Assembly (NCBI RefSeq): GCF_030272615.1
Contig: NC_081406.1
Location: 469,640,400 to 469,704,399 of the forward strand
Source of the DNA: Cryptomeria japonica
Lineage: Eukaryota > Streptophyta > Pinopsida > Cupressales > Cupressaceae
DNA: 64,000 bases
Direction: 5' to 3'
The stretch's first letter is position 1. Every line of letters begins with the position of its first letter. The notes beneath the pieces were generated by a model. The model had not been told where the DNA came from and made no database searches. It saw nothing but the letters and a program-made list of their open reading frames with translations. A program made the translations under genes and the position numbers. Shown in pieces: positions 44,986 to 57,255 of the stretch.

Positions 44986-46045
44986 TGTTGGTATTTTGGT
45001 ATGGTTTTGTCATTGATGTCAACACCTACTAAACCTTATCAACTCTGGCACTTTGGAGAATCAACAACATTCACCGGCAAGCAAATGACTTATGCATAGT
45101 CACCGGTATCTGGTTCACTGACAGGATATAATGGTCACTGACACTTGAAATGGCATGGAAAACACTTGGTTATGTTGAAGACATCGTTTGGACACCTTGT
45201 CTTGGAGATTTGATTATTGGTATATTCATATTTGCATATTTACTGTTACTGACAAATAGGTCCAGGTTATACACCGACAGGTTTATCTTTTCCAGATCAG
45301 CATGGCATGCTATGGAGATGATTTATTATTGTTGTAAATGCATTAAGCTGGTATGTTGATTCGGTTATTGCATCGGGCATTAATTTATTTGTAAATTGAT
45401 TTTATTGTAATATCTCTTAGAGCCAACCTACTAAAATTGGTCCTAGGTTATAATATAAATGTAAGATATTATTTGTAAGATCAGATGTGGAATGCAAAGA
45501 AGAATTGTGTGAAGGTGTATGCGAGATTAAGCAGAGCTATACATGCAGACATCATTTGAAGGTGAAGCAAGGTTTTTGTGAAAGCATATCAGAACTACAC
45601 CGGTACTGAATCTAGCATATGAAGATGCTATTTTGAGCAGTACATCCTTATTGGATTTAACCATCCAATTGTAGTCAGTGTGACTCCTATTTTGTGTTTG
45701 ACCAGTGAGCTCTAGGTGCTTGGCCTTTTTGCATGTGCAGACCCCATTTGTATACACTTACTATCTATAGCAGTATCATCTGATTGTGGGTAAGGTTTCC
45801 CACCATGGTTTTTCCCCTTACAGGGTTTCCACGTACAAATATTGGTGTTAAGTGTTGTGGATGACTTTGTCTTTTTGTTTCATGCATTAATCTTTACCAG
45901 TATTGCAATTATTTGATAAAACTGTCCACCAGTATAAAAGACTGGTTCATCGGTATTAAGCAGTAAGTTGGTTAAGTTGTTTTTATTTTGAATATATTTG
46001 ACAACTGATTCACACCCCCCTCCGAGTTGTCTCCGGGACCTAACA
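44986..46045 (+). repeat. Left LTR of Copia C
   Basis: 1,060 bp, TGTTGGTATTTTGG to GGGACCTAACA. It is strongly similar to 58414-59338. Near the end it has the ACTGATTCACACCCCCCTCCGAG motif that corresponds to the CACCCCCCCTCTCAG motif of A and D. Confidence 0.9.
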
Positions 46046-46047
46046 AT

Positions 46048-46059
46048 TGGTATTAGAGC
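46048..46059 (+). other. Primer binding site of Copia C
   Basis: TGGTATTAGAGC, two bases after the LTR end, initiator tRNA-Met type with one mismatch. Confidence 0.85.
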
Positions 46060-46101
46060 TTAGTCCTCTTTTGCAGAAGTTTAATAGCTTGAGGAGATCC
46101 A

Positions 46102-47030
46102 ATGTCTACTAACTATTTCAGGAAGGACAATCCTAAACTTGATGGAACCAACTATGACATATGGAAGATCAGAATGGAGACACATTTAAATTGCATTGGA
46201 AAGGACATCTAGGATGTTACAAAGAATGGATATACTGCTCCTACTCAAAGCCAGCCTAATCCACCTAACTTGACTAAAGATGAAGAAAATGATTGCAAAG
46301 CAAAAGAAGCACTTTTGAGCGCATTGACAGATCAACAAATCATGGGATTATTAGATAGATCAACTGATAAAGCTATTTGGGATCATTTGGAAACACTAAA
46401 TGAAGGAGATTCCACAGTCAAAATTGCTAAGCTTGAAAGCTTTCGGGTCAGGTATGAAAATAAGAAAATGGAAGAAGATGAAATGATTTTTGCTTTTATG
46501 GAAAGAGTTAATGAAATTATTTTGGGTATTAAATATTGTGGAGGAACCTTAAGTGAAGATGAAATTGTTTCAAAAGTTTTAAGAGGATTGCCACTGGCAT
46601 ATAAAATGAATGTCACTGCTATAAATGAGTTAAGAACAATGCCTAATAGATTAGTAACTAGAGATACATTGATTGGAAAACTTTTAGCCTTTGAAATTGA
46701 GGAATTTGGTCCTGTTGCTACTATAAAGAAAGATTTAGCCTTTAAAGCATCAACATCATCTGCATCATCATTTGACAAATCTGATTGGAAAGCCTTTTAT
46801 GCAAGAGAACTTGAAGAAAGCAGGAAAGAAAATGAAGAACTTGAAGCACTATTTGCAAGGAAAATGCCTAAAGGTCTAGTTGGGAGTAAGTATGAAGGTA
46901 AAGCACCCTTTAAATGTTTTAACTATAATAAGATTGGTCATATGGCTTCAAGATGCCCTGATAGACATGCTAGACTAATGATTCTGATGAGGATCAGACA
47001 GACAATGGATGGGTTTTTGTTGTTATAACA
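46102..47030 (+). pseudogene. Copia C gag
   Basis: ATG at 46102 (MSTNYFRKDNPKLDGTNYDI then WKIRMETHLN), with the standard DGxNYxxWK start of Copia gag. One stop at 46210 (a Trp or Gln codon turned TAG), then an open frame with IWDHLETLNEGDSTVKIAKL (UBN2-type capsid) to a zinc knuckle CFNYNKIGHMASRC at about 46915-46955. In the knuckle the second Cys has become Tyr, so zinc binding is lost. A frameshift just after leads to the protease frame. Confidence 0.9.
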
Positions 47031-47666
47031 GAAGACCAACCGACACCTACCATACAACCGGTAGAGAAGGCCTTGGTAGCTAAAGTTGAAGTAAAGGATG
47101 AATGGATCATTGATTCAGGATGTTCACATCATATGACAGGTTATAAAGGTAAATTCTTGAACTTTCAAGAATATAATGGAGGTCTAGTGAGATTTGGAGA
47201 TGATAAATCTTGTCTGATCAAAGGTAAGGGTACAATATCTCTTGATGGTAAGCATAATACTGACAATGTTTACTATGTTGAAGGTTTAAAGCATAATCTT
47301 TTGAGTGTTGGTCATTTAGTTGAGAAAGGATTTCAGTTACAATTCAAAAATAGAAAATGCAAAATCATGAATAGAACTAGTTTAGAAATTGCAATCGGTA
47401 ATCAAACAAGAGGTAATATCTTTCATTTGAATAACAGTGAAAAGACATGCTTGATTACACATATTGATGAAAGTTGGCTATGGCATAAGAGACTCTGTCA
47501 TGTAAACTTTGATTGCATGGTGAAAATCAGTACTACTAAGGCAGTTAGAGATTTACCTAAAATTGTCAAACCTCACAATACAATATGTAAGGAATGTCAA
47601 TTTGGAAAACAAGTTAGAGCCACCTTCAAAAGTATTCTAGAAAAATCAATAATGCTCTTGACTTAA
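47031..47666 (+). pseudogene. Copia C protease and integrase zinc domain
   Basis: In the frame of 47073: WIIDSGCSHHMTG is the protease active site (about 47103-47140), followed by GTISLDGKHNTDNVYYVEGL and NLLSVGHLVEKGF. The pre-integrase part has WLWHKRLCHVNFD and CKECQFGKQ, giving the H-H-C-C zinc site. A frameshift at about 47645 breaks the link to the integrase core. Confidence 0.88.
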
Positions 47667-48368
47667 TTCATACTAACTTATGTGGTCTAAAAGCTTGCAA
47701 GGTGATAGATATTGCATGCTAATCATTGATGACTATTCCAGAATGTGTTGGGTTACCTTTCTCAGAGAAAAATCAGAAGCACTTGGGAAGTTCAAACTAT
47801 TCAAGCAATGGTAGAAAATGAAACCAGTAAGAAAATCAAATGTCTAAGATCAGATCAAGGAGGAGAATTTACATCTAAGAATTTTAATGCATTCCGTGAA
47901 GTGAATGGAATCAGAAGACAACTATTAGCACCTCAGACACCACAACAAAATGGAGTTGTTGAAAGGAAAAACAAAACTATCTTGGATGCAGCTAGAAGTA
48001 TGTTATCAGAAGCACATCTACCACATGTATATTGGAGAGAGGTGGTAAGTACAACGGTCTATATATTAAACAAAGTTCACGTCAAACATGAAACCGGTAA
48101 GACCCCTCATGAACTATGGTTTGGTATTACTCCTACTCTTAAATATTTCAGAATATTTGGAAGTAAATGCTATATTAGAAGGGATGAGTATATTGGCAAA
48201 TTTGATCCTAGAAGCGATGAAGGAATATTTCTTGGTTATTCATCTAAGAGTAAAGCATATAGATGTTTTAACAAAAGATTGCAAAAAATTGTTGAGAGTA
48301 CAAATGTGAAGATTGATGAACAATTCAGAGGAACCTCAAGGTATATAGATTCTAAACCGGCAACATAA
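47667..48368 (+). pseudogene. Copia C integrase core
   Basis: The first catalytic position is degraded (IHTNLCG where HTDLxG is usual, Asp to Asn), next to a frameshift. The remaining core is open from 47745: CLRSDQGGEFTSK (second Asp) and QQNGVVERKNKTIL (Glu). It continues with HELWFGITPTLKYFRIFGSK and GIFLGYSSKSKAYRCFN, ending in a TAA at about 48366. Two of three catalytic residues are intact. Confidence 0.88.
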
Positions 48369-48389
48369 ATTCTAACAAATGAACCTACA

Positions 48390-49570
48390 TTGAACCCATC
48401 GCTACAGAATGAAGATCCAGTTACACCGGTATCATCTGAAAATTCCACTGTGACTGAGGAACAACAACAAACAAAGACACCCCGATATATAAGATTAAAT
48501 CATTCTGAAGATCAGATAATTGGAAACAAGTATAAAGGACTTATGACAAGAGGAAGATTGGCAAATGAAGAGGTATGTCTTATTTCTCAAATTGAACCAT
48601 CATCAGTTAATGAGGCATGTGAAGATAAACACTGGATTAAAGCTATGAACGAAGAATTAGAACAAATTGAGAAGAATTATACTTGGACATTAGTTCCCTG
48701 GCCTAAAGATAAAAATGTAATTGGAACCAAATGGGTATTCAGAAACAAACTTAATGAAGATGGTAAGGTTATCAGAAATAAATCAAGACTAGTGTGTAAG
48801 GGATATTCTCAGAAAGAAGGAATTGATTATAATGAATCCTTTGCATCGCTAGCTAGAATTGAGGAAGTCAGATTATTTTTGGGTTTTGTAGCACATAAGA
48901 ACTACAAAGTATATCAAATGGACATTAAATGTGCATTTCTGAATGGAGATCTTAAAGAAGAATTTTACATTGAACAACCTGATGGATTTTCTTTGACAGA
49001 TAACAAAGATATGGTTTGCAGGTTAAAGAAAGCTTTGTATAGATTGAAGCAAGCTCGAAGAGCTTGGTATGCAAGATTGGATAAGTATCTTTTGAAGATT
49101 GTTTTTTCTAAAGGTAATGCTGACAACAACTTATATTATAAAGTGACTAATGATGACATCTTGGCTATATAAGTTTTTGTTGATGATATAATCTTTGGAG
49201 GAGAAGATGGATTATGTAAAGACTTTTATATTAAAATGCAGCAAGAATTTGAAATGTCTATGATTGGTGAAATAAGATTCTTTTTAGGATTACATAAAAC
49301 ACAAACTGATAAAGGTATATTCTTGAGTCAATCCAAGTACTTAAAGGAGTTACTAAAAAAATTTGGGATAGAGAACTCTAAACCGGTAACCACACCTATG
49401 ACTACAAGTGATAAACAATCACTAAGGGATGAATCTACACCTGTTAATCCAACTAGGTACAAATCTATGATAGGAGGTTTACTATATTTGATACAGACCA
49501 GACCTGATATCATGAATGTAGTATGTATTGTTTCAAGATTTCAGAGTAATCCTAGAGAGAATCATGAATC
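48390..49570 (+). pseudogene. Copia C reverse transcriptase
   Basis: [54 protein letters not shown] (catalytic Asp) and FVDDIIFGGEDG (catalytic pair) are in order. A stop at 49170 stands just before VFVDD. QSKYLKELLKKFGIENSKPV and YKSMIGGLLYLIQTRPDIM complete the domain. It is less damaged than the RT of element A. Confidence 0.9.
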
Positions 49571-50129
49571 AGCAGTAAAAAGGATTTTTTGGTACTTACA
49601 AGGCACTACAAATCTTGGATTATGGTATCCTAGAGATGAAAAATTTCAATTATGTGCATACACAGATGCAAATTGGGCGGGAGATGTGGATGATAAAAAA
49701 AGCACCACCCAAGGAGCATTTTTTCTTGGAAGCAGACTAGTTTCTTGGTTGAGTAAGAAACAAAGTTGTACATCCTTATCAACAACAGAATCAGAATATG
49801 TTGTAGCAGCAACTAACTGTACATAGGTACTATGGCTTAAACAAATGTTGAAAGACATAAAGGTAAAATGCAAGGAACCTATAACTATCTATTGTGATAA
49901 CAGTGCAACAATTGATATATCTAAGAATCCAGTACTACATTCTAAAACCAAACACGTTTCCATCAAACTAAATTTTCTAAGGGAAAATGTTGAAGCAAAA
50001 GAAATAAAACTGGTTTTTGTGAATACTAAAGAGTAGATTGCAGATATTTTCACTAAACCTCTACCTAAGGAGGCTTTTGAATATCTTAGAGATCAACTCG
50101 GGGTCAGTCCCCCACCTGTAGATACTTAG
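49571..50129 (+). pseudogene. Copia C RNase H
   Basis: TDANWAGDVDDKKSTTQGAF (Asp), LSTTESEYVVAATNCT (Glu), then a stop at 49824 where VLW would follow Gln. YCDNSATIDISKNPVLHSKT (Asp) comes next, then a second stop at 50034 before IADIFTKPLPKEAFEYL. Natural end is the TAG at 50127. Confidence 0.88.
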
Positions 50130-50409
50130 AGAGTTGATGTTTGTCATCAACCGACAGAATTAACAGAGAAATCTTTTACTCCGGCTTTGATGAGGAACCT
50201 ACTTCAAAGGGGGAGTAGTTGGTATACTAAATTGGTTGGTATTTTGTAGTAACTTTGGCATTTGATGTCAAAGGGGGAGAGATTGGTATGGAAAAACAAA
50301 AGGAAACATATGTCACTCTCAGGGGGAGAGATTGTTACTTTGGGAGAGATTACTTATATTTTGGTAATTGTTGGTATTTTGGTATTTGGCATTTCTGTTT
50401 GGCACTTTG
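50130..50409 (+). other. Copia C 3' UTR (left of D) with repeated PPT-like blocks
   Basis: Three purine blocks of the AAGGGGGAG(A) type occur at about 50206, 50268 and 50321. A hairpin with arms CTTTG and CAAAG (CTTTGGCATTTGATGTCAAAG) lies at about 50251-50271. The UTR is interrupted by D after ...GGCACTTTG. Confidence 0.65.
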
Positions 50410-51531
50410 TGTTACTACTTATCGGATTGCCATTAGTTTTATGTCAAACTTATACTATATACTCTAGTCAGTTACTAATACCTAAATATTCAGTCGGTAT
50501 GCACAGTCTAGTCGGTTACAAAAGAAAGCAGTCACAGAATGCAGTATACACCGAGCTGTCTACCAAGTATCTTTTCATGTCTACTGAGCAGCAAAGATGA
50601 CACACCGAGTTGATATACACTGAGTGAAACGTGTTACCAGATTCATTGAACCTGGACATGCATATGAAAATGCGTTACAAGATCAAGGCACATCTAACCG
50701 TTATCACATTGGAAATTGTACTAGAAGATTGTGTATGATTTCGAGGTCATCTAACCAATGAAATATTTTACATGGTTATAAATCATGTTTATAAGATCGA
50801 AGCAATGAATTGGATCACCGTCTTAAGAAATCTATTTATACAACACGAGTTAAGGGTGTATGTATGAGTGTAAGAAGACTGTTACAGAGACACAAAGGTC
50901 ACCAAGAAGGTTTTTAGAGAACAGTCAAAGAACAGAGTAAACAGAAGGGTTTACCGAGTTACTATATGGGTTGCTGAGGTATGCTATAAGCAAGGCAATC
51001 TTATTCTGAGCACATAGAATCTTGTATAACATTTCAGATGTAAAGTTGCAGATATTTGTAATGATTTTTATTGTAATATTGTGAAGTTGAAAGAGAAACC
51101 TTTAACAGGGTAAAAGACTAATCAAGTCTATAAATTGTAAAGCCTCTAACTAGGTGCAACATTTAGATTAAGTGTTGAAAAATCCTTTAGCAAGGTAGAT
51201 CTAACAGATCTTGTTACTCCTAACAGGGTAAGCTATTAGAAATAGCTAAACATGTACCTCTAACTGAGCACTCTTTATTATTGCAGTAGTGAAGTTGTGG
51301 GTGCCATCCCCACTGCAGTTTTTCTCTCTAACCAAGAGTTTCTGCGTAACCAAAATATATGTGTTATGGAGTGAATCATGTATGATTGTTATCTATTTAT
51401 TTTAGGTTTATTTTATGTTACTGCACTATTTGGTTTATGCATAACAATAAATTTATTATTCAAGAAAAGTTTTGGATTACTGATTCACCCCTCCCCTCTC
51501 AGTACATTAGCTTTCCATATTGGGCCTAACA
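50410..51531 (+). repeat. Left LTR of element D
   Basis: 1,122 bp, TGTTACTACTTATCGG to GGGCCTAACA. It contains a run of short CCTTTAACAGGGT-like palindromes (about 51095-51270) like those of Copia A, and the CACCCCTCCCCTCTCAGTACATT motif near the end. It is very similar to 57256-58363. Confidence 0.9.
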
Positions 51532-51533
51532 AT

Positions 51534-51545
51534 TGGTATCAGAGC
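51534..51545 (+). other. Primer binding site of element D
   Basis: TGGTATCAGAGC, perfect initiator tRNA-Met type site two bases after the LTR. Confidence 0.9.
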
Positions 51546-51593
51546 ACATATCTTGGAAAAGGGTTTAACTGCCTAAAGAGAAAGATCTTATCA

Positions 51594-52946
51594 ATGGAAG
51601 GCTATAAACAATCTCAGAGGATTGTGTATCTGCAAGAAGAGCTGGATCATGCTAATCAAGTGATTGTAGACATGCAAAGACAAATGCAAAAATCTCTGAA
51701 AGTAAGAAGAAGATTATCTGATGATTTGTAGGAATCTCAAGAGTTAGTGGAACAAATTGAGACATCATCTGAGAACAATATATCTGAAGAAACTGAAGAA
51801 ATGATTGGAGTATTGAAAGAAAAGAACAAAGCATTGGCTGATCAACTAAAAGCAATGAAAAGAGAACATGAACATTTCAGCACACAGATGACTGAAAATC
51901 TAGATGCATTGAGGACAGCTAAGGATAAAGTAAGAGATCTAGAAAGAGAGAAACAACAACTTGAAGTCTTAGTATCTGATAAAAATGATGAAATCTCAAG
52001 GTTGACTAGAATTCAACAAAACCTATCAGATCAACTAGGTTAAGCACATCATGAAGCAATTATGAAGAATGATGAGAACCAAGCATTGAGACTTGAAGTA
52101 TCAAGGTTGACCAATGAAATTGAAATAGAGAAGAAATCCAAAGAAACACTGAAGAAGAGTTATGAAGCATCAAATATGTTGGATGAGCAACTGAATACAA
52201 GAAGACCCAACAAAGATGCATGACTCGGTTACAAAGGAAAAGACTCTACCGAGAAAGGAATTCATACTACCGAGAGAGGAGAATCATCAAAGAAAGCTGG
52301 AAACATGAATAACATCAAAAGAAAGAAGCCTAATTGCAACTACTGTGGAAATCAAGGTCACACTGCCAACATATGCCAAATCAGAAAAGGTAAGCAACCG
52401 AATGTCACTAAGTCCAATGGTTATTGTTACAATTGCAATAAATATGGTCACACATCTAATCAATGTAGGATAAAGTCTGTTAACAATTATCAGAAGGCAA
52501 AATTCAAAGGGTTTTGTAGAAACTGCAATAGATATGGACATAGTACCAAGAAGTGTTGGTTTAAGCAAAAGAACTACATGTGGTCTGCACACTGAGCAAA
52601 CACTAGAGGTTACCGAACTTACACAGATCCTTACCGACAATATGCAGCAGTACCATGGCATTATAATACAAGGATATGGTGTGAATGTTGTGAAAGATAT
52701 GGACATATTAGTGCTAATTGTTTTATAAGGTTTGGATTGAATAACCAAAGATCATGGAGAAATCCTGGTATGGCATGTTTTCATTGTCACAAAGTTGGAC
52801 ACTTGGCTGAAGATTGCAGAGATCAACCTAGAAAAGACACTGAAGAAATAAAAGAGAAATTACAGATGATTTGGAAAAAGAAGGAAATTGTGTCAAATAA
52901 AGAAAGCACCTTACCTACCGAGTTAGGTGCACCTATTCCAAATTAA
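51594..52946 (+). pseudogene. Element D ORF1: coiled coil plus five CCHC zinc knuckles
   Basis: ATG at 51594 (MEGYKQSQRIVYLQEELDHA). One frame runs to 52946 with stops at 51729, 52041, 52221 and 52593 and no frameshift. Residues 1 to about 200 are heptad-like and strongly charged (RDLEREKQQLEVLVSDKNDE). Then come five CX2CX4HX4C knuckles: CNYCGNQGHTANIC, CYNCNKYGHTSNQC, CRNCNRYGHSTKKC, CECCERYGHISANC (about 52680-52721) and CFHCHKVGHLAEDC (about 52774-52815). It lacks the DGxNYxxWK/UBN2 capsid part seen in A and C. The likely role is binding and packaging RNA, with the coiled coil for self-assembly or for contact with a helper Gag. About 450 codons. Confidence 0.75.
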
Positions 52947-53501
52947 TCGGTAAAGGTATGAAGGGACTGCATTCTCTGAAGGTTAAAATCATAACAGTTC
53001 CTATTCTATTATGTACTAAATTCAAAATCTGCATAGTTAAGATGTATTAGTAAGTTTGAAATTCTATCAAAGTCTTTTGAGCACTTTACAGGAAACCTAT
53101 CAAGTCGGTGAATACATGAAGCCTGTCAAGTCGGTAAATGAAGGAAGCTTGGTTACTCTGTTAAAATGAAAAAAATAGAGTAAATTGGTTAAAGAGGAAC
53201 CGAGTGCATTTAATGTTTTTGACCTAACCTGCACGGAGCCCGATAAGGTATTTTGTGTACTTAAAAGCATTTTCGCGGTCATTTACACTTACCAAGTTTT
53301 CAAGAGAGCAGAGAAAGCAATTCCAAGGCGATCAAAACCTCATTCAAAGCAAATCCAAGGTATTTACATCAAATCTCAACATATTGTTAAGCTGGTTTAC
53401 CGATCTTATCTAGTTGTTATTATCTGCTAAGTGTAAAGCGTCTGTCATTTGAAATCCTAAAACCCTAAGGACTCTTTACTAGTTTTTACCTGAAATCTTA
53501 A
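52947..53501 (+). other. Element D inter-ORF spacer
   Basis: About 550 bp with no convincing coding frame. An 81-codon open stretch at 53185-53430 has no recognisable motif. It separates ORF1 from the ATG of ORF2 and might hold a splice site or internal ribosome start for ORF2. Confidence 0.5.
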
Positions 53502-56393
53502 ATGGCACCCAAGATCCAAGATCCCATAGTTGTCAAGAATGTAGAGAAGCCCTCACTGAAATACTCTTTGACTCCCAAAGTCGCTTCCAAACCGTATGAC
53601 AAAACTGCCTTTTCACTCATCCCGGACAAAGTATTGTTAGTTGAAGATGTGAGATTCTTCACCAAATGTCGTGTTGAAGAAATCAGTCATGTTGAAATCA
53701 GAGACACCTATGATGAGCTATGTACCGATGATAAATTAAACAGCAAGTATGAACACAACAAAATCAAAGGATTAACTGAAGCCCTAACCTATCCTCGTGT
53801 GTTCAAACCCCAGTGGGTCAAGTTTGTTCTGAACAGAGTTCATGATGATTTCATGTGGCTAGAAGAGCAACCATTCAAGATAACCAAGGAAATCATTCAT
53901 CTGATTACCGGTTACCCTATCTATGATCATGCCTGAGCCTAGAAGATGATATCACAGAAGGAATTGATCAATTTAACTGGAGTAGAATCTGATTACAGAG
54001 GACTGAAACTGAACAATGTCACTGATGCAGAACTTAAGTTTGTTATTAGAGTAATTGGTTACTGTTTCTTCCAATCGGCAAGGGAAAATAGTGTACCCTG
54101 TGCAACAGTTGACTTAGCTTATAAAATTTTGAAAAAGGGAATGAAAATTGACTTATGTGAGGTGTTATTGAAGAATCTGTTTGAGAATCTGAACACAATC
54201 AGGAAGCCGAAGAAGAACAACTCGGTTAATACTCTAAAGTTTCGATCACTACTGGTATGCATGTTTTTCTACTTTAAAAAATTCTTTCCATCAGTCGGTA
54301 AATTAGTTTGGGAGCTACACCAACCAATCACCCATCAGATTAATGACTTCATCAAGAAGTTAGGAGATAATTTCAATGATATCATGGATGATTACTTCAG
54401 TAAATTTCAAGAGAAAATGCATAACAGGTACTGAATCCCACCCTAGCTAGTAGAGAAATACAAAAATGATATATGTTTTGAAGTTGACACCGATTACTGT
54501 TATGTGAATGTTGTGGAACCAAGGACTCAATCTTTGTCACCAATGGGTTACGAGATTGACTTTGACATCACAAAACAACAAATTGATGCATTTCTTACAT
54601 TACCAAGGCACGCTATCGAGCTAAGATATGGAACCTATGAGGAAGTAAAGGAAAAGGTAAAAATGAATATTGTAGTACCTAAAGCTACAAGAAAGGCAAC
54701 AAAGATGATTAAGGCATTGTCAGAGAAATTTAGAGAAGACTCTTCCTCTACACCTATCAAAGGCACTCTTGCCATCACCGAAGAGGAATCAGAAGCTCAA
54801 GAGGTAGCTATAACACTGAGCACCAAATTGCCTAAGGGTAAAGTGTTAAAAATAAAGAAATAGGACACTTCAAAGGCCTTACTGACTCCTCCAACAAAGA
54901 GACCTAACACAAGAGCATCTGCAGCATCACTGAGTAAGAAACAAATGAATGCTACTGCTCCCAAGGTAACAAAGACATACAAGAAATCTACTCGGAGACT
55001 CATTTTGGCAAAAGAGTCTAGTGATATAGAATCAGAGGATGCAAACAAATTCTAGATTGTCAAGAGCAAGAGGGTAAATATACATAGTGTTGAAAACTTC
55101 TGTGCTAATTTGAAAGAATATGGAGGATTTGGTTCATTTAGATATGTCAAGTATGAAACTAGAAATAATGATGAGAAGAGACAAATTGAAGAAGCTGCCA
55201 TCTACACACTTCTAAAGTTTCAGTTAGCTCCATTGGAACTAGCAAAGTTACTTCCAAATGAACTTTACTTGCATATTGATAATAGGTGGAAGTATGCAAT
55301 GGACTCAAAGAAACAAATCAGAGAAAGAAGTCTTGTCCATCTCTTTCCTGATATGTCAGTAGCTGAAATAAAGGAACATCTAACAACCTACAATTAAAAG
55401 TTTCTTGTCAAACAGAGAGCCTTAAAACTGATGAATGGGCTATATATTGATGTAGAAAATGAGACAAAAGCAAAGTGGCAGGAAATATTCAAAATCAAGG
55501 ATGCCGGTGAACAAACTACAGTTGAAATCATTGATGTCATCGAGCACGATCCTGATGTCACCGAGCAAGGTCCTGATGCTATGGAACAAGACCCTACTGA
55601 CACTATTCAGATAGATGAAGATGTCATGGATACAGAGGAACCAGAGCAGGAAATGATAGAAGGCGCTACATATGTAAAACTTGTATCTAGTGAATCCATT
55701 TTAGAACAAGTTCAGCCTTATCCCCTGGTCAATCAACTTTTCTCTACCGAAGCTCCTTAGGATACAACACAAGGCACCGAAGGTCACAAGTCTACATCAG
55801 GAGAAGATACTACTCTAGAAAAGACCTCACAAGCACCTTCGAGCATTGAAAATGTTGTAGCTGAGACACCCAGTACCGAGACACCAAAAGACATCACAGA
55901 GGCTACAGGAACCGACCAAAGTGTTGCCTCTACCAAGCAACCTACCGAGGGTCAGCAAGCCTCCCAAGCTATTGTTTTGGTCCAACCGGTCAAAGGTAAA
56001 GAAAAGAAAGTGCAAAAGCATAGTTTCAAAGTTGATTTGTCTAAACCAATAGTGTTGCCCAATGTGGATATATCAAAATTAAAGGGGCAAGCACTCATTG
56101 GTTTTGGTGAACTGTGCAAAGCAAAGGCCGAACAAGAAAAACAAATGGCCATACAAAAGAAGAATAATGTACTTCAGAAGGTGAAGACACTGCTATCAGA
56201 TATGCTACCTACAGCTACAGTGTCAACCGATGCGGCCATCCATATTCAATTGGATGAACTCCTTAATCAAATAGAAACATCCAGAGTTGATGCATCTGAG
56301 TATTTGAGCAAGCTAAAAGACAAGGAGCTCACTGCAAAAATGATAGAAGAGGTACAGAAAGCTCTAGCCATTGGCAAAGTCAAACTTGTATAA
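53502..56393 (+). pseudogene. Element D ORF2: ~960-codon protein of unknown function
   Basis: ATG at 53502 (MAPKIQDPIVVKNVEKPSLK). The whole 2.9 kb stays in one frame with only nonsense changes (at about 53934, 53940, 54432, 54444, 54861, 55053, 55395, 55758). N-half: WVKFVLNRVHDDFMWLEEQP, FKITKEIIHLITGYPIYDHA, LKFVIRVIGYCFFQSARENS and FRSLLVCMFFYFKKFFPSVG. The ITKE.I..ITG.P block and following helices recall 'putative plant transposon protein' sequences, by eye only. Middle: basic (TKRPNTRASAASLSKKQ) then acidic and Thr/Glu/Gln-rich. C-part: helical, ending AIGKVKLV. No enzyme motif, no zinc motif, no transmembrane span. A further, more damaged stretch (LDGLISLLADIQAHNSLMDS) at about 56735-56835 may be the original C-terminus. 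Confidence 0.7.
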
Positions 56394-57255
56394 TTTATTA
56401 CTGAGTTGACTCCTCAACTCAAGCACATTCATTATTTATTTCAGAAACTCTACACATTTTCTTTATTCATTAAAGACATTAAGAATAAAATAGAGAATTG
56501 AGAAAGAGATCACCGATTTCTCAAGCAAGTTGACCACAGAGCCAAATTCAATTCAGAATTTTTATATAAGGTTACAACAGCTCATGGCTCAACAATTGGA
56601 CTTAAGAAATGATGAACACAAGATTAGGATGGACATAATGACACTTTAGACATTATTCCTTCCACATCTTTCATCAGTCCAAGAATAGATCAACCGAGCC
56701 ACATACTTGTCTACTACACAAGAGGGAAGCACTCTTGATGGCTTAATATCACTATTGGCTGATATTCAAGCACACAATTCTTTAATGGACAGTGTAAAGG
56801 ATGCACTCTCTATCGCTCTCACCAACGCCTAGAACAAGTACAAATCCATTTTTGACTAGTTACCGCCACTGAATGGAAATTAAGTTTTTTATGTTTGTCA
56901 AAAAGGGGGAGTGTGATACAATATATTTGGGGAGTGATACAGTTTTGATATAGTATTGAGAGAATGATATAGTATTCAGAGTATAGTATACAGGGGGAGT
57001 ATACCGAGCAGAATAAGCAGAGTATCCAAGAGCAGTATACATGATAGTAAGCAAAGCACACAAGATCATAACCGAGCATTCAAAATCAGAGTTATGTATA
57101 GTATAATGATAAGGGGAGTATATCTGAATATATTATTTCATTGACTATTGTATATACTGTCAATTATAGTCATTTTGTAAAGTATATAGATTTTTGAGTT
57201 ATAACTTTGAAAGTAGTTTTTGTCAAACATCTCAACTAATGTCAAAAGGGGAGAT
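56394..57255 (+). other. Element D 3' UTR and polypurine tract
   Basis: After the damaged C-terminal coding trace come repeated GATATAGTATT / AGTATACAGGGGGAGTATA units (56910-57120) and several G5-containing purine blocks (AAAAAGGGGGAGTG at about 56900, ACAGGGGGAG at about 56990). CAAAAGGGGAGAT at 57243-57255 abuts the right LTR and is the likely primer. Confidence 0.65.

Noticed and set aside
52287-52748. 153-codon minus-strand frame
   Set aside because: Antisense to the zinc-knuckle repeats of D ORF1. Its Cys/Thr-rich look derives from them.
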